A stretch of 64,000 nucleotides of DNA from Streptococcus mitis bv. 2 str. SK95 (GTDB lineage: Bacteria; Bacillota; Bacilli; Lactobacillales; Streptococcaceae): positions 62,001 through 126,000 of the forward strand of contig NZ_AFUB01000023.1 in NCBI RefSeq assembly GCF_000222705.1, read 5' to 3'. Positions 47,971-57,651 of this stretch are shown piece after piece. Made by a program: the position numbers and the translations under genes. The notes under the pieces are model-generated. The model searched no databases, was not told the DNA's origin, and saw only the letters and a program-made list of their open reading frames with translations. How positions within the stretch are numbered: position 1 is the stretch's first letter; each line of letters begins with the position of its first letter.

Positions 47971-49593
47971 TTAAGATCGTTTAAATCTTGCTCGTAGACG
48001 GTCTGCTTGAGGTTTCCCAATAACCTTATCCAATAGGTGAGTGCCAAGACTCATTAAACCATAGAGTCCTCCCCCGAGACCTCCGATGAGGGCTACATAA
48101 AGGAAACTCCAGAAGCGTCCCGTTGGTTGGAAGAAAAATCCTAAAATCCACTGTAGAAAACCAACTAAGATAAACATGACCATTGTCAAAATCATAATTA
48201 AAATTGTCCGTTTTAAGATAATCTTACGACGTGCACCCGTCACCTGACAAATATCTCGGTACATCAGAACATTTGGAATGATGAGACCGATGGTCGTTGA
48301 AATCAAGGGACCGTAACTATGGAAAATGGCAATAGCTGGTAACTGCAAGACTAGCTTAGCAATTGATCCATAGACAAAGTAAAGAACTGCCTTGCGATTG
48401 CGGAACATGGCCTGAAGCATAGGAGACAAGACCATATACAAGCCTAAAATAGTAGACTGCAAAACCGCAAAGACAAACAAGCCCATGGCCAGACTATCTG
48501 GCTTCCCGTAAAAGACTGTATAGAGAGGCTCCCCTACCATGACGACCCCAACTGTTGCTGGTAAGAGAAACATAAAGAGCATGGTCATACTATCTTGAAC
48601 CAGGCGAGCAGCGGCTCTCAAATCACCTTTGACATAATTTTCCGTCAAAAGTGGCAAACCGACACTTCCAATCGAGACACCGACAGAAATCAAAATCATG
48701 GTGATTTTATTAGGATTGGCAGAGAAATAAGAAAACATGACAACCAAGTCTTCATTGCTGTAGTTGGTAAACCAGGTCATGCTATTGATGAAGGTCATCT
48801 GGTCTAAAATCTGGAAGAGCTGGATGGCTGATCCTGTCAGGATAAAGGGAATGGCTTCCTTGATGGTATCAACCAAGAGTCGCTTGCTATTGATCTTATC
48901 ACGTGTTTCAAATACCTTTTGGAGCAGCCCCTCCTTGGAAAGAAAATAAATCAAGACTGCAAAACTTGCCACCATCCCCACAAAGGCAGCAAAGGTAGAC
49001 TGAGTAACCGCTGATAAGTAATCACCAGAACCCATCTTCATGATAATAAAAGTAGCCAGCAACATCCAGATAACACGGATCACCTGCTCGGCGATTTGAC
49101 TCATGGCATAGGGTTTCAGGTTGTTCATCCCTTGGAAGAAGCCCCGGATGACACTCATAGACGGGAAAATCAAGACCGCCCAAGCCAAGCTCTGCATGAT
49201 GGGAATCAGGTCTTTCCCCACACCTGATAAGTCTGCTAACCAGGGAGAAAAGAGATACAAGACCAAGGCAAAGACTAGACCCAATCCTGTCATAAAACCT
49301 AAAAAACTCCGAATCAAGGCAAAGCTATGCTCTTCTTCTCGCATAGTATTGTACTTAGCTACTTGTTTGGCGACCGCAACAGGTATACCCGCTGTCGAAA
49401 TCAGCAAGAACCAGGCGTAAATATTGTAGCCCATGGTAAAGAGTCCATTTGCCTTGGCAGCATAAGTCCCCATCCAGATATACCAGGGAATAATGTAGAT
49501 AGCACCAAGGAGGCGACTAATAAAGTTACTAGCTGTTAGCCAAGCAGTCCCTCGCAACATCTGGGCCTGCTGGTGATTGTTTTCGTTAGACAT
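47971..49593 (-). CDS. murJ: lipid II flippase, YtgP/MurJ type
   Basis: Multidrug/oligosaccharidyl-lipid/polysaccharide (MOP) superfamily exporter with about 14 membrane helices; in streptococci YtgP is the MurJ functional flippase for lipid II. 540 aa from the ATG at 49593, which has GAGG 5 nt upstream; the ATG at 49608 precedes that site. Begins LRGTAWLTASNFISRLLG. It is divergent from murE, which supplies the lipid II precursor. Confidence 0.9.
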   Translation of the reverse strand: MSNENNHQQAQMLRGTAWLTASNFISRLLGAIYIIPWYIWMGTYAAKANGLFTMGYNIYAWFLLISTAGIPVAVAKQVAKYNTMREEEHSFALIRSFLGFMTGLGLVFALVLYLFSPWLADLSGVGKDLIPIMQSLAWAVLIFPSMSVIRGFFQGMNNLKPYAMSQIAEQVIRVIWMLLATFIIMKMGSGDYLSAVTQSTFAAFVGMVASFAVLIYFLSKEGLLQKVFETRDKINSKRLLVDTIKEAIPFILTGSAIQLFQILDQMTFINSMTWFTNYSNEDLVVMFSYFSANPNKITMILISVGVSIGSVGLPLLTENYVKGDLRAAARLVQDSMTMLFMFLLPATVGVVMVGEPLYTVFYGKPDSLAMGLFVFAVLQSTILGLYMVLSPMLQAMFRNRKAVLYFVYGSIAKLVLQLPAIAIFHSYGPLISTTIGLIIPNVLMYRDICQVTGARRKIILKRTILIMILTMVMFILVGFLQWILGFFFQPTGRFWSFLYVALIGGLGGGLYGLMSLGTHLLDKVIGKPQADRLRARFKRS

Positions 49594-49640
49594 AGCTTCC
49601 TCATTCAATTTTGATAACTAGGAAATTTTCCTCATCTTCC

Positions 49641-49669
49641 ATTATAAACTTTTCCTTGTTACTTGTAAA
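49641..49669 (-). promoter_or_regulatory. promoter of ytgP/murJ
   Basis: Minus strand TTTACA (49669-49664), 17-bp spacer, TATAAT (49646-49641). Its -35 occupies almost the same bases as the -35 of murE on the other strand. Confidence 0.8.
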
Positions 49670-49691
49670 ATTCGGGCTTGAAGTTTATAAT
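49663..49691 (+). promoter_or_regulatory. promoter of murE (leaderless)
   Basis: TTGTAA (49663-49668), 17-bp spacer, TATAAT (49686-49691), then 7 nt to the ATG at 49699. Confidence 0.82.
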
Positions 49692-49698
49692 AGAAAGT

Positions 49699-51144
49699 AT
49701 GATTAAGATTGAAACCGTATTAAATATTTTAAAGAAAGATGGCCTTTTTCGCGAGATTATTGACCAAGGTTATTACCACTACAACTACAGCGAAGTTGTT
49801 TTTGATAGCATCAGTTACGACAGCAGAAAAGTAAAAGAAGGCACTCTTTTTTTTGCAAAAGGCGCTGCCTTTAAAAAAGAATACCTCATTTCTGCTATAA
49901 GCCAAGGCTTAGCTTGGTATGTCGCAGAAAAGGACTACGAAGTCGGTATCCCCGTCATCATTGTGAACGATATCAAAAAAGCCATGAGTTTGATTGCTAT
50001 GGGATTTTATGGCAATCCACAAGAAAAACTCAAAATTCTCGCCTTCACTGGAACCAAGGGTAAGACAACAGCGGCCTATTTTGCCTATAACATCTTAGCT
50101 CAACACCATCGCCCAGCTATGCTGTCTACCATGAATACAACCTTAGATGGTAAGACCTTCTTTAAATCTGCCCTCACAACTCCTGAGAGCATTGATCTCT
50201 TTGATATGATGGCTCAGGCTGTTAAGAATGGTAGAACTCATCTCATCATGGAAGTCTCTAGTCAAGCCTATCTTGTCAAACGAGTCTATGGTCTGACTTT
50301 TGATGTGGGAGTTTTCCTCAATATCAGCCCTGATCATATCGGACCAATTGAACATCCTAGTTTTGAAGATTACTTCTACCACAAACGTCTCTTGATGAAA
50401 AATAGCCGAGCAGTTGTCATTAATAGCGACATGGACCACTTTTCTGTGCTAAAAGAACAAGTTGAACATCAAGAACATGACTTCTATGGCACTCATTCTA
50501 GCAACCAAATTGAAAATTCCAAAGCCTTTAGCTTTTCAGCTACAGGTAAACTCGCTGGTGATTATGATATCCAACTCATCGGCCACTTTAACCAAGAAAA
50601 TGCCGTTGCTGCTGGACTTGCCTGCCTTCGTCTAGGTGCTAGTCTAGAGGACATCAAAAAAGGAATCGCTGCGACCCGAGTTCCTGGACGTATGGAAGTC
50701 CTCACGCAGAAAAATGGAGCCAAGGTCTTCATCGACTATGCTCACAATGGAGACAGTCTGAAAAAACTCATCAATGTGGTTGAAACTCATCAAACTGGAA
50801 AAATTGCCCTGGTTCTCGGTTCGACTGGAAACAAGGGTGAAAGTCGTCGCAAAGACTTTGGACTCCTTCTCGATCAACACCCTGAGATTCAAGTCTTTCT
50901 CACCGCTGATGATCCAAACTATGAAGATCCAATGGCCATTGCAGATGAAATCAGCAACTACATCAATCATCCTGTTGAAAAGATTGCCGATCGCGAACAA
51001 GCCATCCAGGTGGCAATGGCTGTTACAAGTCAAGAACTCGATGCCGTGATTATTGCTGGTAAGGGAGCTGATTGTTACCAGATCGTCCAAGGAAAGAAAG
51101 AAGACTATCCTGGAGACGCAGCTATCGCAGAACGTTATCTATAA
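49699..51144 (+). CDS. murE: UDP-MurNAc-L-Ala-D-Glu:L-Lys ligase
   Basis: Adds L-Lys to the peptidoglycan stem peptide. 481 aa from the ATG at 49699 ([15 protein letters not shown]); an upstream in-frame TTG at 49678 lies before the -10. ATP-binding GTKGKTT near residue 118, central domain [14 protein letters not shown] near 222, and the substrate-selecting DDPNYEDP near 412, typical of Lys-adding enzymes rather than DAP-adding DNPR. No Shine-Dalgarno. Confidence 0.95.
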   Translation: MIKIETVLNILKKDGLFREIIDQGYYHYNYSEVVFDSISYDSRKVKEGTLFFAKGAAFKKEYLISAISQGLAWYVAEKDYEVGIPVIIVNDIKKAMSLIAMGFYGNPQEKLKILAFTGTKGKTTAAYFAYNILAQHHRPAMLSTMNTTLDGKTFFKSALTTPESIDLFDMMAQAVKNGRTHLIMEVSSQAYLVKRVYGLTFDVGVFLNISPDHIGPIEHPSFEDYFYHKRLLMKNSRAVVINSDMDHFSVLKEQVEHQEHDFYGTHSSNQIENSKAFSFSATGKLAGDYDIQLIGHFNQENAVAAGLACLRLGASLEDIKKGIAATRVPGRMEVLTQKNGAKVFIDYAHNGDSLKKLINVVETHQTGKIALVLGSTGNKGESRRKDFGLLLDQHPEIQVFLTADDPNYEDPMAIADEISNYINHPVEKIADREQAIQVAMAVTSQELDAVIIAGKGADCYQIVQGKKEDYPGDAAIAERYL

Positions 51145-51148
51145 AATC

Positions 51149-51182
51149 AAAAAATCAAGGGAAGCTTTCCCTTGATTTTTTT
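51149..51182. terminator. bidirectional terminator murE / CsbD gene
   Basis: AAAATCAAGGG / CCCTTGATTTT stem with A- and T-runs on both flanks, overlapping the start of the convergent CsbD gene's stop region. Confidence 0.85.
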
Positions 51183-51381
51183 AGTCTTCTTTCTTAAATG
51201 AGTTTTTAAGACCTTCAACGGCACCTTCTACAGCACCTTTAGCATCTTCAACAACTTCTTTTGCTTTCGCAACTGTTTTTTCTACAGTACCTTCTGCTTC
51301 TGTCTTGCTATCGCCAGTAACTCTACCAAATCCTTCTTTGATAGCACCAGTTGCTTGATCCAATTTATTTTCAAGTGACAT
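51181..51381 (-). CDS. CsbD-like general stress protein
   Basis: A 66-aa hydrophilic helical protein of the CsbD family, a stress-induced group of unclear role. From the ATG at 51381: [19 protein letters not shown], then [15 protein letters not shown] lies 8 nt upstream; the frame further upstream is non-coding leader. Monocistronic. Confidence 0.88.
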   Translation of the reverse strand: MSLENKLDQATGAIKEGFGRVTGDSKTEAEGTVEKTVAKAKEVVEDAKGAVEGAVEGLKNSFKKED

Positions 51382-51482
51382 AGCTCTGTCTCCTTTGCTT
51401 TTAATACGATAATGGTTATCGCTTACATTCAGTTTATGCTTATTCTTTAGCAAAGTCAAACAATCTGCTCAAAATGAAACAA

Positions 51483-52133
51483 TTAAGGTAAATAGAAAGT
51501 CAACCGTTCCTTGTCGAAATCAACAGCCAACTCATACTTCCCTTCTTCGTTTTGCACAACATAGCCCAAGACGACTAGACTCTCAACGAAGATATCACGG
51601 CGTTTCTGTATCAGCTGGTCTTTTTTGAGAAACTTCAGTAAAAAAGTCGTCATATACTTGAGGGCATACTCAGGATTGACATCTCCCAAAATGGCATAAA
51701 GTTCCTGCTGTTTTTCTGTCAAAGGATATTGGTGCTTGACCTTGTAGAAATAGTTGGATAGGGTCATCTTTTCTCTTGCAAAGTCCGTAGATTCGACTAA
51801 AATGGCTGCATTGGTCTGATTGCGTAATTCTGTCTCAAAACTCTGCTCTAATAAAGCATGATAAACTGGACTATCTTCTCTGACAAAAATTTCTTGGTCA
51901 GGGGCTAGATTGTCTATCGATTCTAGAAAAGGGAGGTTGAGTGAATAGCGTTTATTTTCCCTTAGGATCAAACCTGCCTTAATATACTCTTCCATGAGCT
52001 TATCAACTGCTACATCTGGAAACTGAGCCTTGATTTCCCTGAGGATTACATCATCATGCTGGTCTAGATAGTCAACCAAATCTATAAAAAATGGTTGTCG
52101 AGTCAAACGGGAGGGATTAAAAATCTGAATCAT
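51483..52133 (-). CDS. DUF1803 domain protein
   Basis: A 216-aa cytoplasmic protein starting MIQIFNPSRLTRQPFFIDLV, matching the streptococcal DUF1803 family of unknown function. Predicted mixed alpha/beta with a winged-helix-like N-terminal part (VAVDKLMEEYIKAGLILREN). It overlaps the amidase-like gene by 17 nt, so both are translated from one mRNA. Confidence 0.8.
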   Translation of the reverse strand: MIQIFNPSRLTRQPFFIDLVDYLDQHDDVILREIKAQFPDVAVDKLMEEYIKAGLILRENKRYSLNLPFLESIDNLAPDQEIFVREDSPVYHALLEQSFETELRNQTNAAILVESTDFAREKMTLSNYFYKVKHQYPLTEKQQELYAILGDVNPEYALKYMTTFLLKFLKKDQLIQKRRDIFVESLVVLGYVVQNEEGKYELAVDFDKERLTFYLP

Positions 52134-52629
52134 GAAGATTCCTTTCTTTACATTCTAAAAGGGGGGATGCTGCCAACTGGCTGGGATTGGTCCCTGGTTG
52201 ATTAAGAGGCACAGGAAGTTCGAGTTTCCTGTAATATTCCCTCCAGAAATCACTAATCTCCTGCTCCCCGTCCCCAAATTGCATAGGAATAGTCTCAAAA
52301 ATAGGAAGAATTTCCGCGATATACTGGGAACAGTAAAAACCAGACCCATCTGGATAAAAAGAGGCATTATAGGGTGCACCTAAACGTTTTCTAGCTCTCT
52401 CCTTTACCAAGTCAGCTTCCATCTCTGGATAGTCATAGAGATCGTAGAGATGAGTCGATTCAAAAAAGTCTGCTGGTTCTTGACAGATGACGCCTGCTTG
52501 CCCACTAGCATGGTAGATCAAACCATCCAAAAAGATGGCTACATGACTATAGTTCCCAGTAGAAGCCTGGATGGCCTGCCCCATATCTGAAAGATCCTTC
52601 ACAAAAATCAAATCGCCATTTTCTAACAT
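52117..52629 (-). CDS. YiiX/permuted papain-like amidase
   Basis: A 170-aa cysteine hydrolase resembling YebB/YiiX permuted NlpC/P60 proteins. The catalytic His is in NYSHVAIF (near residue 29) and the Cys in GFYCSQYIAE (near residue 100); the order His before Cys fits the permuted family. No signal peptide, so cytoplasmic. The substrate is unknown (lipid or peptide amides in relatives). Confidence 0.78.
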   Translation of the reverse strand: MLENGDLIFVKDLSDMGQAIQASTGNYSHVAIFLDGLIYHASGQAGVICQEPADFFESTHLYDLYDYPEMEADLVKERARKRLGAPYNASFYPDGSGFYCSQYIAEILPIFETIPMQFGDGEQEISDFWREYYRKLELPVPLNQPGTNPSQLAASPLLECKERNLHDSDF

Positions 52630-52644
52630 CTTTCTCTCCTAGAA

Positions 52645-52667
52645 AAAAAGGAGCCGAGACCCCTTTA
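52645..52667 (-). terminator. terminator of ppaC
   Basis: AAAGGGG / CTCCTTT stem (one G-U pair) on the minus strand followed by T-run, about 48 nt beyond the ppaC stop. A second small hairpin (GGAAACTAAAGTTTCC) lies at about 52674-52689. Confidence 0.6.
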
Positions 52668-52714
52668 GCTATAAGGAAACTAAAGTTTCCTCGTTTCAAT
52701 TATCACTCAGGAAC

Positions 52715-53650
52715 TTACCCATTAAAGCTTTCAGTCAACTGAGGCACCACTTGTTTCTTACGTGAAACGGCACCTGGAAGGAAAGCGTGGTTGTTTTCAA
52801 GTTTGAAGTTAAAGGCTGCTTCGACCTTGTCCATGTTTGACCCAAGAGCAAGGATTTCTGAGTTTGAGTTTACGATGTCTGTAATCATCAAGACAAAGTC
52901 AGAGTAGCCATTTGCTGCATTAGCTGCTTGCATTGCTGCTTCGATTTCAGTTTGACGTTCCAAGACTTCAGCAATATCAACTGTATTAACTTGGGCAACA
53001 CGGACCTTGTTTCCGTTGAGTTCAAAAGTCTTAGCATCGATGTCAATCAATTCTTCAGCAGATTTGCTAGCCAAGTTAGTACCAGCCTTGAGCATAGCAA
53101 GACCGTATTCTTCCAAGTTCACGCCTGCTAATTCTGCCAATTCAGGAGCGATGACTTTATCAGATGGGTGAGTTGTTGGTGATTTCAAAAGAAGGGTATC
53201 TGAAATCAAACCTGAAAGCATCAAACCTGCGATTTCTTTAGGAACTGCTACACCATGTTCTTTAAACATGCGGTAAACGATAGATGAGGCTGATCCAACT
53301 GGTTCCAAACGCATGTAAAGCGGACTTGCAGTTTCAAAGTTAGCCACACGGTGGTGATCCACAACTCCGTAAACTTCTACTTCAGAGATGTCTGATACAG
53401 ACTGTTGGAATTCATTGTGGTCAGTCAAGATGACTTGTTCTGCACCTTCTGCTTTAGCTGATGTGATAACACGTGGTGCTTTCACACCAAAATAGTTCAA
53501 AACGAAGGCTGTTTCTTCGTTTGGAGTACCGAGAGCAACTGCTTCTGTGTCCAATCCATAAGCTTCTTTTGCAAGGTAAGCAAAGGCTACAGATGACCCG
53601 ATGGCATCTGAGTCTGGATTTTGATGACCAAATACTAGAATCTTAGACAT
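52715..53650 (-). CDS. ppaC: manganese-dependent inorganic pyrophosphatase
   Basis: Family II PPase that hydrolyses pyrophosphate; 311 aa, DHH and DHHA2 domains. Metal motifs: [13 protein letters not shown] near residue 7-19, LTDHNEF near 74, DHHR at about 97-100. The DHHA2 substrate segment SRKKQ is near the C terminus (residue 297-301). Single gene with a TTGTCA-17-TAAAAT promoter and AGAGG ribosome site. Confidence 0.95.
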   Translation of the reverse strand: MSKILVFGHQNPDSDAIGSSVAFAYLAKEAYGLDTEAVALGTPNEETAFVLNYFGVKAPRVITSAKAEGAEQVILTDHNEFQQSVSDISEVEVYGVVDHHRVANFETASPLYMRLEPVGSASSIVYRMFKEHGVAVPKEIAGLMLSGLISDTLLLKSPTTHPSDKVIAPELAELAGVNLEEYGLAMLKAGTNLASKSAEELIDIDAKTFELNGNKVRVAQVNTVDIAEVLERQTEIEAAMQAANAANGYSDFVLMITDIVNSNSEILALGSNMDKVEAAFNFKLENNHAFLPGAVSRKKQVVPQLTESFNG

Positions 53651-53679
53651 GATAATACCTCTTTAAATTTATTCATCTT

Positions 53680-53708
53680 ATTTTAGCACTTTTTTCCTCT
53701 TTTGACAA
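53680..53708 (-). promoter_or_regulatory. ppaC promoter
   Basis: TTGTCA (53708-53703), 17-bp spacer ending TGC, TAAAAT (53685-53680). Confidence 0.75.
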
Positions 53709-53714
53709 AAGTAA

Positions 53715-53734
53715 GAGGAGTAAAAGGACTCCTC
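53715..53734 (-). terminator. terminator after the GIY-YIG gene
   Basis: GAGGAGT / ACTCCTC with CCTTTT loop on the minus strand, tail TTACTTTTG; 2 nt beyond the stop codon. Confidence 0.6.
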
Positions 53735-53735
53735 A

Positions 53736-54020
53736 TTAGATATCAATATGATTGACTAGATTTTTCTCTTGATTTTCGGATAAAAATCGTTCTTTCTGTG
53801 GACGTTTCTTTCGTTTGAGGAGAGCCTCTGCAGACATGGCTTCTTCCTTGCTGGCAAAACCCTCTACATAGATGAGTTTGACTGGCAAGCGTGCTCGGGT
53901 ATATTTGGCTCCCTTCCCACTATTATGAACGGCAAGGCGCCTCTTCACATCCGTTGTATAGCCCGTATAGTAAGAACCGTCGCGGCACTCCACAACATAC
54001 ATATAGGCCTTATGATCCAT
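53736..54020 (-). CDS. GIY-YIG nuclease family protein
   Basis: A 94-aa UPF0213-type single GIY-YIG domain: [17 protein letters not shown] (residues 6-22) holds the GIY-YIG pair in degenerate form (YVV...YTG), then the Arg in DVKRRL. I start at the ATG at 54020 ([10 protein letters not shown]), which overlaps the trmN6 end by 11 nt. Function unproven; a DNA-repair or nuclease role is inferred from the fold. Confidence 0.83.
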   Translation of the reverse strand: MDHKAYMYVVECRDGSYYTGYTTDVKRRLAVHNSGKGAKYTRARLPVKLIYVEGFASKEEAMSAEALLKRKKRPQKERFLSENQEKNLVNHIDI

Positions 54021-54756
54021 AGTAAATCTCTTGAATTTCTGGTGTATAGGAACCATCATCATTGTGAACAATGAGAGGTGGCAAGATCTTAAAGCCACTA
54101 GTCGATCCATCCTTGATAGCTTCGATTAAGAGCATATTGGCCTCCTTCTCACGTTTCGGATAGACAAATTGCAAGCGCTTGGGTGCCAAATTGTGGCGTT
54201 TGAGCATATCTAGGATATCCAAGAGTCGATCAGGACGATGGACCATGGCCAAACGGCCATTAGACTTGAGAATACTCTGAGCACTTCGACAGATTTCTTC
54301 TAGGTTAGTCGTAATTTCGTGTCTGGCCAGAAGGTAGTGCTCACTCTCGTTGAGATTAGAATGCGGATCCACCTTGAAATAAGGTGGATTACACAAAATC
54401 ATATCTACCTTACTTCCCTGAATGTGGGCAGGCATATTTTTCAAATCATCGCAGATGACTCGCATCTGCTCTTCCAAGCCATTCAACTGAACCGAACGCT
54501 CTGCCATATCCGCCAAGCGTTCCTGAATCTCTACAGATAGAATTTTTGCCTTGGTACGACTACTTGCAAAAAGTCCAACTGCACCATTTCCAGCACAAAA
54601 GTCCACAATTAAGCCATTTTTAGGAAAGCGAGGAAAGCGTGACAAGAGAACACTATCCACCGAATAGCTAAACACTTCTCTATTTTGGATGATCTTGATA
54701 TCTGTCGAAAAGAGCTGATTGATTCGCTCTCCTGGTTTTAATAATTGTTCTTCCAT
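54010..54756 (-). CDS. tRNA1(Val) A37 N6-methyltransferase-like protein
   Basis: A 248-aa SAM methyltransferase of the TrmN6/YfiC family. SAM motif [13 protein letters not shown] near residue 51 and the N6-adenine methylase motif NPPY (in LCNPPYFK near 125) are clear. It has no Shine-Dalgarno; TAAAAT lies 6 nt before the ATG, so it may be leaderless, though the -35 is poor. Followed by the GIY-YIG gene in overlap. Confidence 0.86.
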   Translation of the reverse strand: MEEQLLKPGERINQLFSTDIKIIQNREVFSYSVDSVLLSRFPRFPKNGLIVDFCAGNGAVGLFASSRTKAKILSVEIQERLADMAERSVQLNGLEEQMRVICDDLKNMPAHIQGSKVDMILCNPPYFKVDPHSNLNESEHYLLARHEITTNLEEICRSAQSILKSNGRLAMVHRPDRLLDILDMLKRHNLAPKRLQFVYPKREKEANMLLIEAIKDGSTSGFKILPPLIVHNDDGSYTPEIQEIYYGS

Positions 54757-54788
54757 ATATTGATTTTAAAAATACGAAATCTAATAGA

Positions 54789-55148
54789 CTAGTTTTTCTC
54801 TCTCAGATTGTTGAGGGCTTCCTTTGTCCAGATTGGCATCATTCGCCCAAGTGGTGCAAAACCGTGCTTGATACGATCATTTGAAAAACGTCTCCGTCTT
54901 GGTAGTTGGTGTTTTTCTTCCTCCAGAGTGCGAATAGATAGACTGGCTTTACCTGAAAATTCGTCTAAATCAACAACCTGAACTTGCACTTCTTCACCAA
55001 TTTTCAAAACTTCATAGATATTTTCGATAAATCCTGTCCGAATCTCTGAAATATGAATCAGCCCAATCACCCCTGTCTCTAACTCGACAAAGGCACCATA
55101 GGGCTGAATTCCTGTAATATGCCCCTTTAGCTTATCACCAATTTTCAT
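54789..55148 (-). CDS. S1 RNA-binding domain protein (CvfD/YugI-like)
   Basis: A 119-aa protein with one S1 domain (residues 1-72: VGDKLKGHITGIQ-type start, GAFVELETGVIGLIHISEI) and a basic tail (LPRRRRFSNDRIKHGF). Relatives in streptococci act as post-transcriptional regulators. I start at the ATG at 55148, with GAGG 6 nt upstream, one base after the fusion gene's stop; the longer start overlaps that gene. Confidence 0.85.
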   Translation of the reverse strand: MKIGDKLKGHITGIQPYGAFVELETGVIGLIHISEIRTGFIENIYEVLKIGEEVQVQVVDLDEFSGKASLSIRTLEEEKHQLPRRRRFSNDRIKHGFAPLGRMMPIWTKEALNNLREKN

Positions 55149-55149
55149 C

Positions 55150-56550
55150 CTAGTCCTCAATTTCAATCGTTTCAATTACTACATCTTCAACCGGCTTGTC
55201 CATAGCGCCAGTTTCAACAGCCGCAATGGCATCCAAGACTGCAAAAGATTCTGCATCTACCAACTGCCCGAAAACAGTGTGACGACGGTCAAGGTGAGGA
55301 GTTCCACCTTGTTCCGCATAGATTTCTGCAATCGGTTCAGGCCAACCACCACGCGCAATCTCTTTTTTAGAGTATGGCAAGTGTTGGTTTTGCACGATAA
55401 AGAACTGGCTACCATTGGTATTTGGACCCGCATTGGCCATAGAAAGAGCACCACGGATATTATAAAGTTCTTCTGAAAATTCATCCTCAAAAGCATCTCC
55501 ATAGATAGACTCTCCCCCCATACCAGTACCGGTTGGGTCTCCACCTTGGATCATAAAGTCCTTGATAATTCGGTGGAAAATCACACCATCATAGTAACCG
55601 TCTTTTGACAGAGCAACAAAGTTGGCTACTGTTTTAGGAGCATGTTCAGGGAAGAGCTTGATACGCAAGTCTCCGTGATTTGTCTTAATAGTCGCTAGAG
55701 GACCTTCTACTGTTTCAATGTCTACTTGTGGGAAATGCAATTCTTTTTCTACCATACCAAATCCTTCTAAGGCATCAAAAATGCCATCTTCTTCTACTGT
55801 TTTTGTTATATAATCTGCTTTTTCTTTGATCTTTTCGTGGGAAACTCCCATGGCAATACTAATTCCTGCATAATCAAAGAGTTCTAAGTCATTGAGACCG
55901 TCTCCAAAGACCATGACATTCTCTGGTTTCAAGCCTAAATGCTCCACCACCTTGGCTACACCTGTGGCTTTTGAACCTGAAATAGGAACGATATCAGATG
56001 AATGTTCATGCCAACGCACCATTCGAAGTTTACCTGAGAGACTATCTGGTAGGTGCAAATCATCCCCTTTATCCTCAAAGGTCCACATCTGGTAAATGTC
56101 TACTTTTTCATGGAAGTCAGGATCCACGTCCAAGTTCGGGTAAATCGGGTCAATCGCCTCACTGATCAGTTCTGTCCGAGTGGAGAGTTTGGCGTCATGG
56201 CTGCCAACCAAACCGTAGTCAATTCCTTCTCGCTTAGCCCAAGAGATATACTCCTCAACATCTGGCCTCTTAATCTGATTTTGATAAATGACATTTCCTT
56301 TTTTATCTTCTATATAGGCACCATTCAAGGTTACAAAAAAGTCAGGCTTGAGCTTACGAATCTCTGGAACAACACCAAAAATGCCACGACCAGATGCAAT
56401 TCCTGTTAAAATTCCTTTTTCACGCAACTGCTTAAAGACAGTAGGAATCGTAGCTGGAATAAAACCTGTCTTTGACGTACGCAGGGTATTATCAATATCA
56501 AAAAAGACAATCTTAATCTTCTTTGCCTTGTATTTTAATTTTGCATCCAT
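55150..56550 (-). CDS. fusion of Cof-type HAD hydrolase and cyclophilin peptidyl-prolyl isomerase
   Basis: A 466-aa two-domain protein. Residues 1-265 are a Cof/HAD-IIB phosphatase (motif [10 protein letters not shown] near 15, catalytic [12 protein letters not shown] near 218). Residues 275-466 are a cyclophilin ([21 protein letters not shown] near 325, GSQFFIVQ near 382). The HAD motif I has DIDNT, so both Asp are kept. This fusion occurs in other streptococci as I recall. Promoter TATAAT and a GAGG site precede it. Confidence 0.92.
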   Translation of the reverse strand: MDAKLKYKAKKIKIVFFDIDNTLRTSKTGFIPATIPTVFKQLREKGILTGIASGRGIFGVVPEIRKLKPDFFVTLNGAYIEDKKGNVIYQNQIKRPDVEEYISWAKREGIDYGLVGSHDAKLSTRTELISEAIDPIYPNLDVDPDFHEKVDIYQMWTFEDKGDDLHLPDSLSGKLRMVRWHEHSSDIVPISGSKATGVAKVVEHLGLKPENVMVFGDGLNDLELFDYAGISIAMGVSHEKIKEKADYITKTVEEDGIFDALEGFGMVEKELHFPQVDIETVEGPLATIKTNHGDLRIKLFPEHAPKTVANFVALSKDGYYDGVIFHRIIKDFMIQGGDPTGTGMGGESIYGDAFEDEFSEELYNIRGALSMANAGPNTNGSQFFIVQNQHLPYSKKEIARGGWPEPIAEIYAEQGGTPHLDRRHTVFGQLVDAESFAVLDAIAAVETGAMDKPVEDVVIETIEIED

Positions 56551-56632
56551 CTCTCTACCTCTTTCAATCTAACTCTTTCCATTATACCATAAAGTAGAGA
56601 AATCCCCTATCTTCAAAGAAATTCACTATCTC

Positions 56633-57142
56633 TTATTCGAATTTCTTGGATAGGTACAGAACTAAATCATCATTATTTTGAATAGTATCATTCATTTCTA
56701 ATGGTTGGTTCTGATACCAAACGCCTGAACCATCTGGAATGTAACCCCGTCTGATATACAATCTCTGGGCAGGGCCATACCCTGAATGGAGCCCAACACC
56801 AAGGGTCACCTTATCCGATATGAGCTTAACTCGATTTTCAGCTTCTTCCATCAAGAGGTTTCCAATTCCTTGATTTTGAAAGGGTTCAAAGACATTAAAA
56901 TCTGAGAGTTCTGGATAGATTTCTGCAAAAGGACCCTGCTTGGCAGTTGGTAAAATGGTAATGTAGCCCGCTACAGCACTAGTAAGGTCAGCAATTAACA
57001 CTTCCCTCTCTCCACTTTCCTGCTCTTTAAAATATCGAGTTAAAATCTCCTCTCTACCTGGCCAACCTTGGCTGATAAATCCTCGAGATAGATCTTTAAT
57101 GTCAGATTCTTGCATTTTTCTAATTGAACATGTCGTCTTCAT
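56633..57142 (-). CDS. GNAT family N-acetyltransferase
   Basis: A 169-aa acetyltransferase; the acetyl-CoA-binding motif A reads NQGIGNLLMEEAENRV near residue 90 (Q-x-x-G-I/L-G). The N terminus MKTTCSIRKMQESDIKDLSRG is typical. Preceded by its own TGCTATAAT box near 57174 and AAGGAG site. Substrate unknown. Confidence 0.82.
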   Translation of the reverse strand: MKTTCSIRKMQESDIKDLSRGFISQGWPGREEILTRYFKEQESGEREVLIADLTSAVAGYITILPTAKQGPFAEIYPELSDFNVFEPFQNQGIGNLLMEEAENRVKLISDKVTLGVGLHSGYGPAQRLYIRRGYIPDGSGVWYQNQPLEMNDTIQNNDDLVLYLSKKFE

Positions 57143-57198
57143 AAGTTGCTCCTTTAAAGCTTTCTCCTATCATTATAGCACGATAATTAAAAGAAAAA

Positions 57199-57230
57199 GA
57201 CCTAGTAAGGCAAAAGAATCTTACTAGGTC
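57199..57230 (-). terminator. tandem terminator 4 after rpsR
   Basis: GACCTAGTAAG / CTTACTAGGTC, an 11-bp perfect stem with 10-nt loop, followed on the minus strand by TTTTTCTTTT. Confidence 0.9.
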
Positions 57231-57253
57231 AACAGAGAATTCTGTAAAAGTCT

Positions 57254-57274
57254 GAAAAAGAGGTCCCCCGGACC
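57254..57274 (-). terminator. tandem terminator 3 after rpsR
   Basis: GGTCC-GGG-GGACC followed by TCTTTTTC on the minus strand. Confidence 0.8.
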
Positions 57275-57302
57275 GAACTCCCCTTCTCATTTCACAGCTC
57301 GT

Positions 57303-57326
57303 GAAAAAAAGACCCGTTGGGGTCTT
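57303..57326 (-). terminator. tandem terminator 2 after rpsR
   Basis: AAGACCC / GGGTCTT followed by seven T on the minus strand; lies about 50 bp from terminators 1 and 3, with similar flanks. Confidence 0.85.
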
Positions 57327-57353
57327 AATTCGCTTTCTTGTTTCCGAGCTCAT

Positions 57354-57382
57354 GAAAAAGAGGTCCACTGGACCCCTTTTTT
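57354..57382 (-). terminator. tandem terminator 1 after rpsR
   Basis: AAAAGGGGTCC / GGACCTCTTTT with AGT loop and T-tail; its first arm overlaps the rpsR stop codon. Confidence 0.88.
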
Positions 57383-57620
57383 AATCTTCGTTTACGAAAG
57401 GCATCAAAGCCATTACGCGAGCGCGTTTGATAGCTGTTGTTACTTTACGTTGGTTTTTAGCTGAAGTTCCTGTTACACGACGAGGAAGGATTTTCCCACG
57501 TTCTGAAACGAAACGGCTAAGAAGCTCAGTATCTTTGTAATCAACATATTCAATTTTGTTTGCTGCGATGTAATCAACTTTTTTACGGCGTTTGAATCCG
57601 CCACGACGTTGTTGAGCCAT
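57381..57620 (-). CDS. rpsR: 30S ribosomal protein S18
   Basis: Small-subunit protein of the platform, binds next to S6. 79 aa, basic, with [21 protein letters not shown] and [21 protein letters not shown]. Last gene of rpsF-ssb-rpsR. Followed at once by four tandem terminators. Confidence 0.97.
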   Translation of the reverse strand: MAQQRRGGFKRRKKVDYIAANKIEYVDYKDTELLSRFVSERGKILPRRVTGTSAKNQRKVTTAIKRARVMALMPFVNED

Positions 57621-57651
57621 GTTTTTTCTCCTTTATAGTATTAATTGTCCA

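Noticed and set aside
57120-57368. 82-aa minus-strand open frame overlapping the GNAT start
   Set aside because: It runs through three of the four tandem terminators and the GNAT promoter, has a low-complexity translation from repeated hairpins, and no ribosome site.
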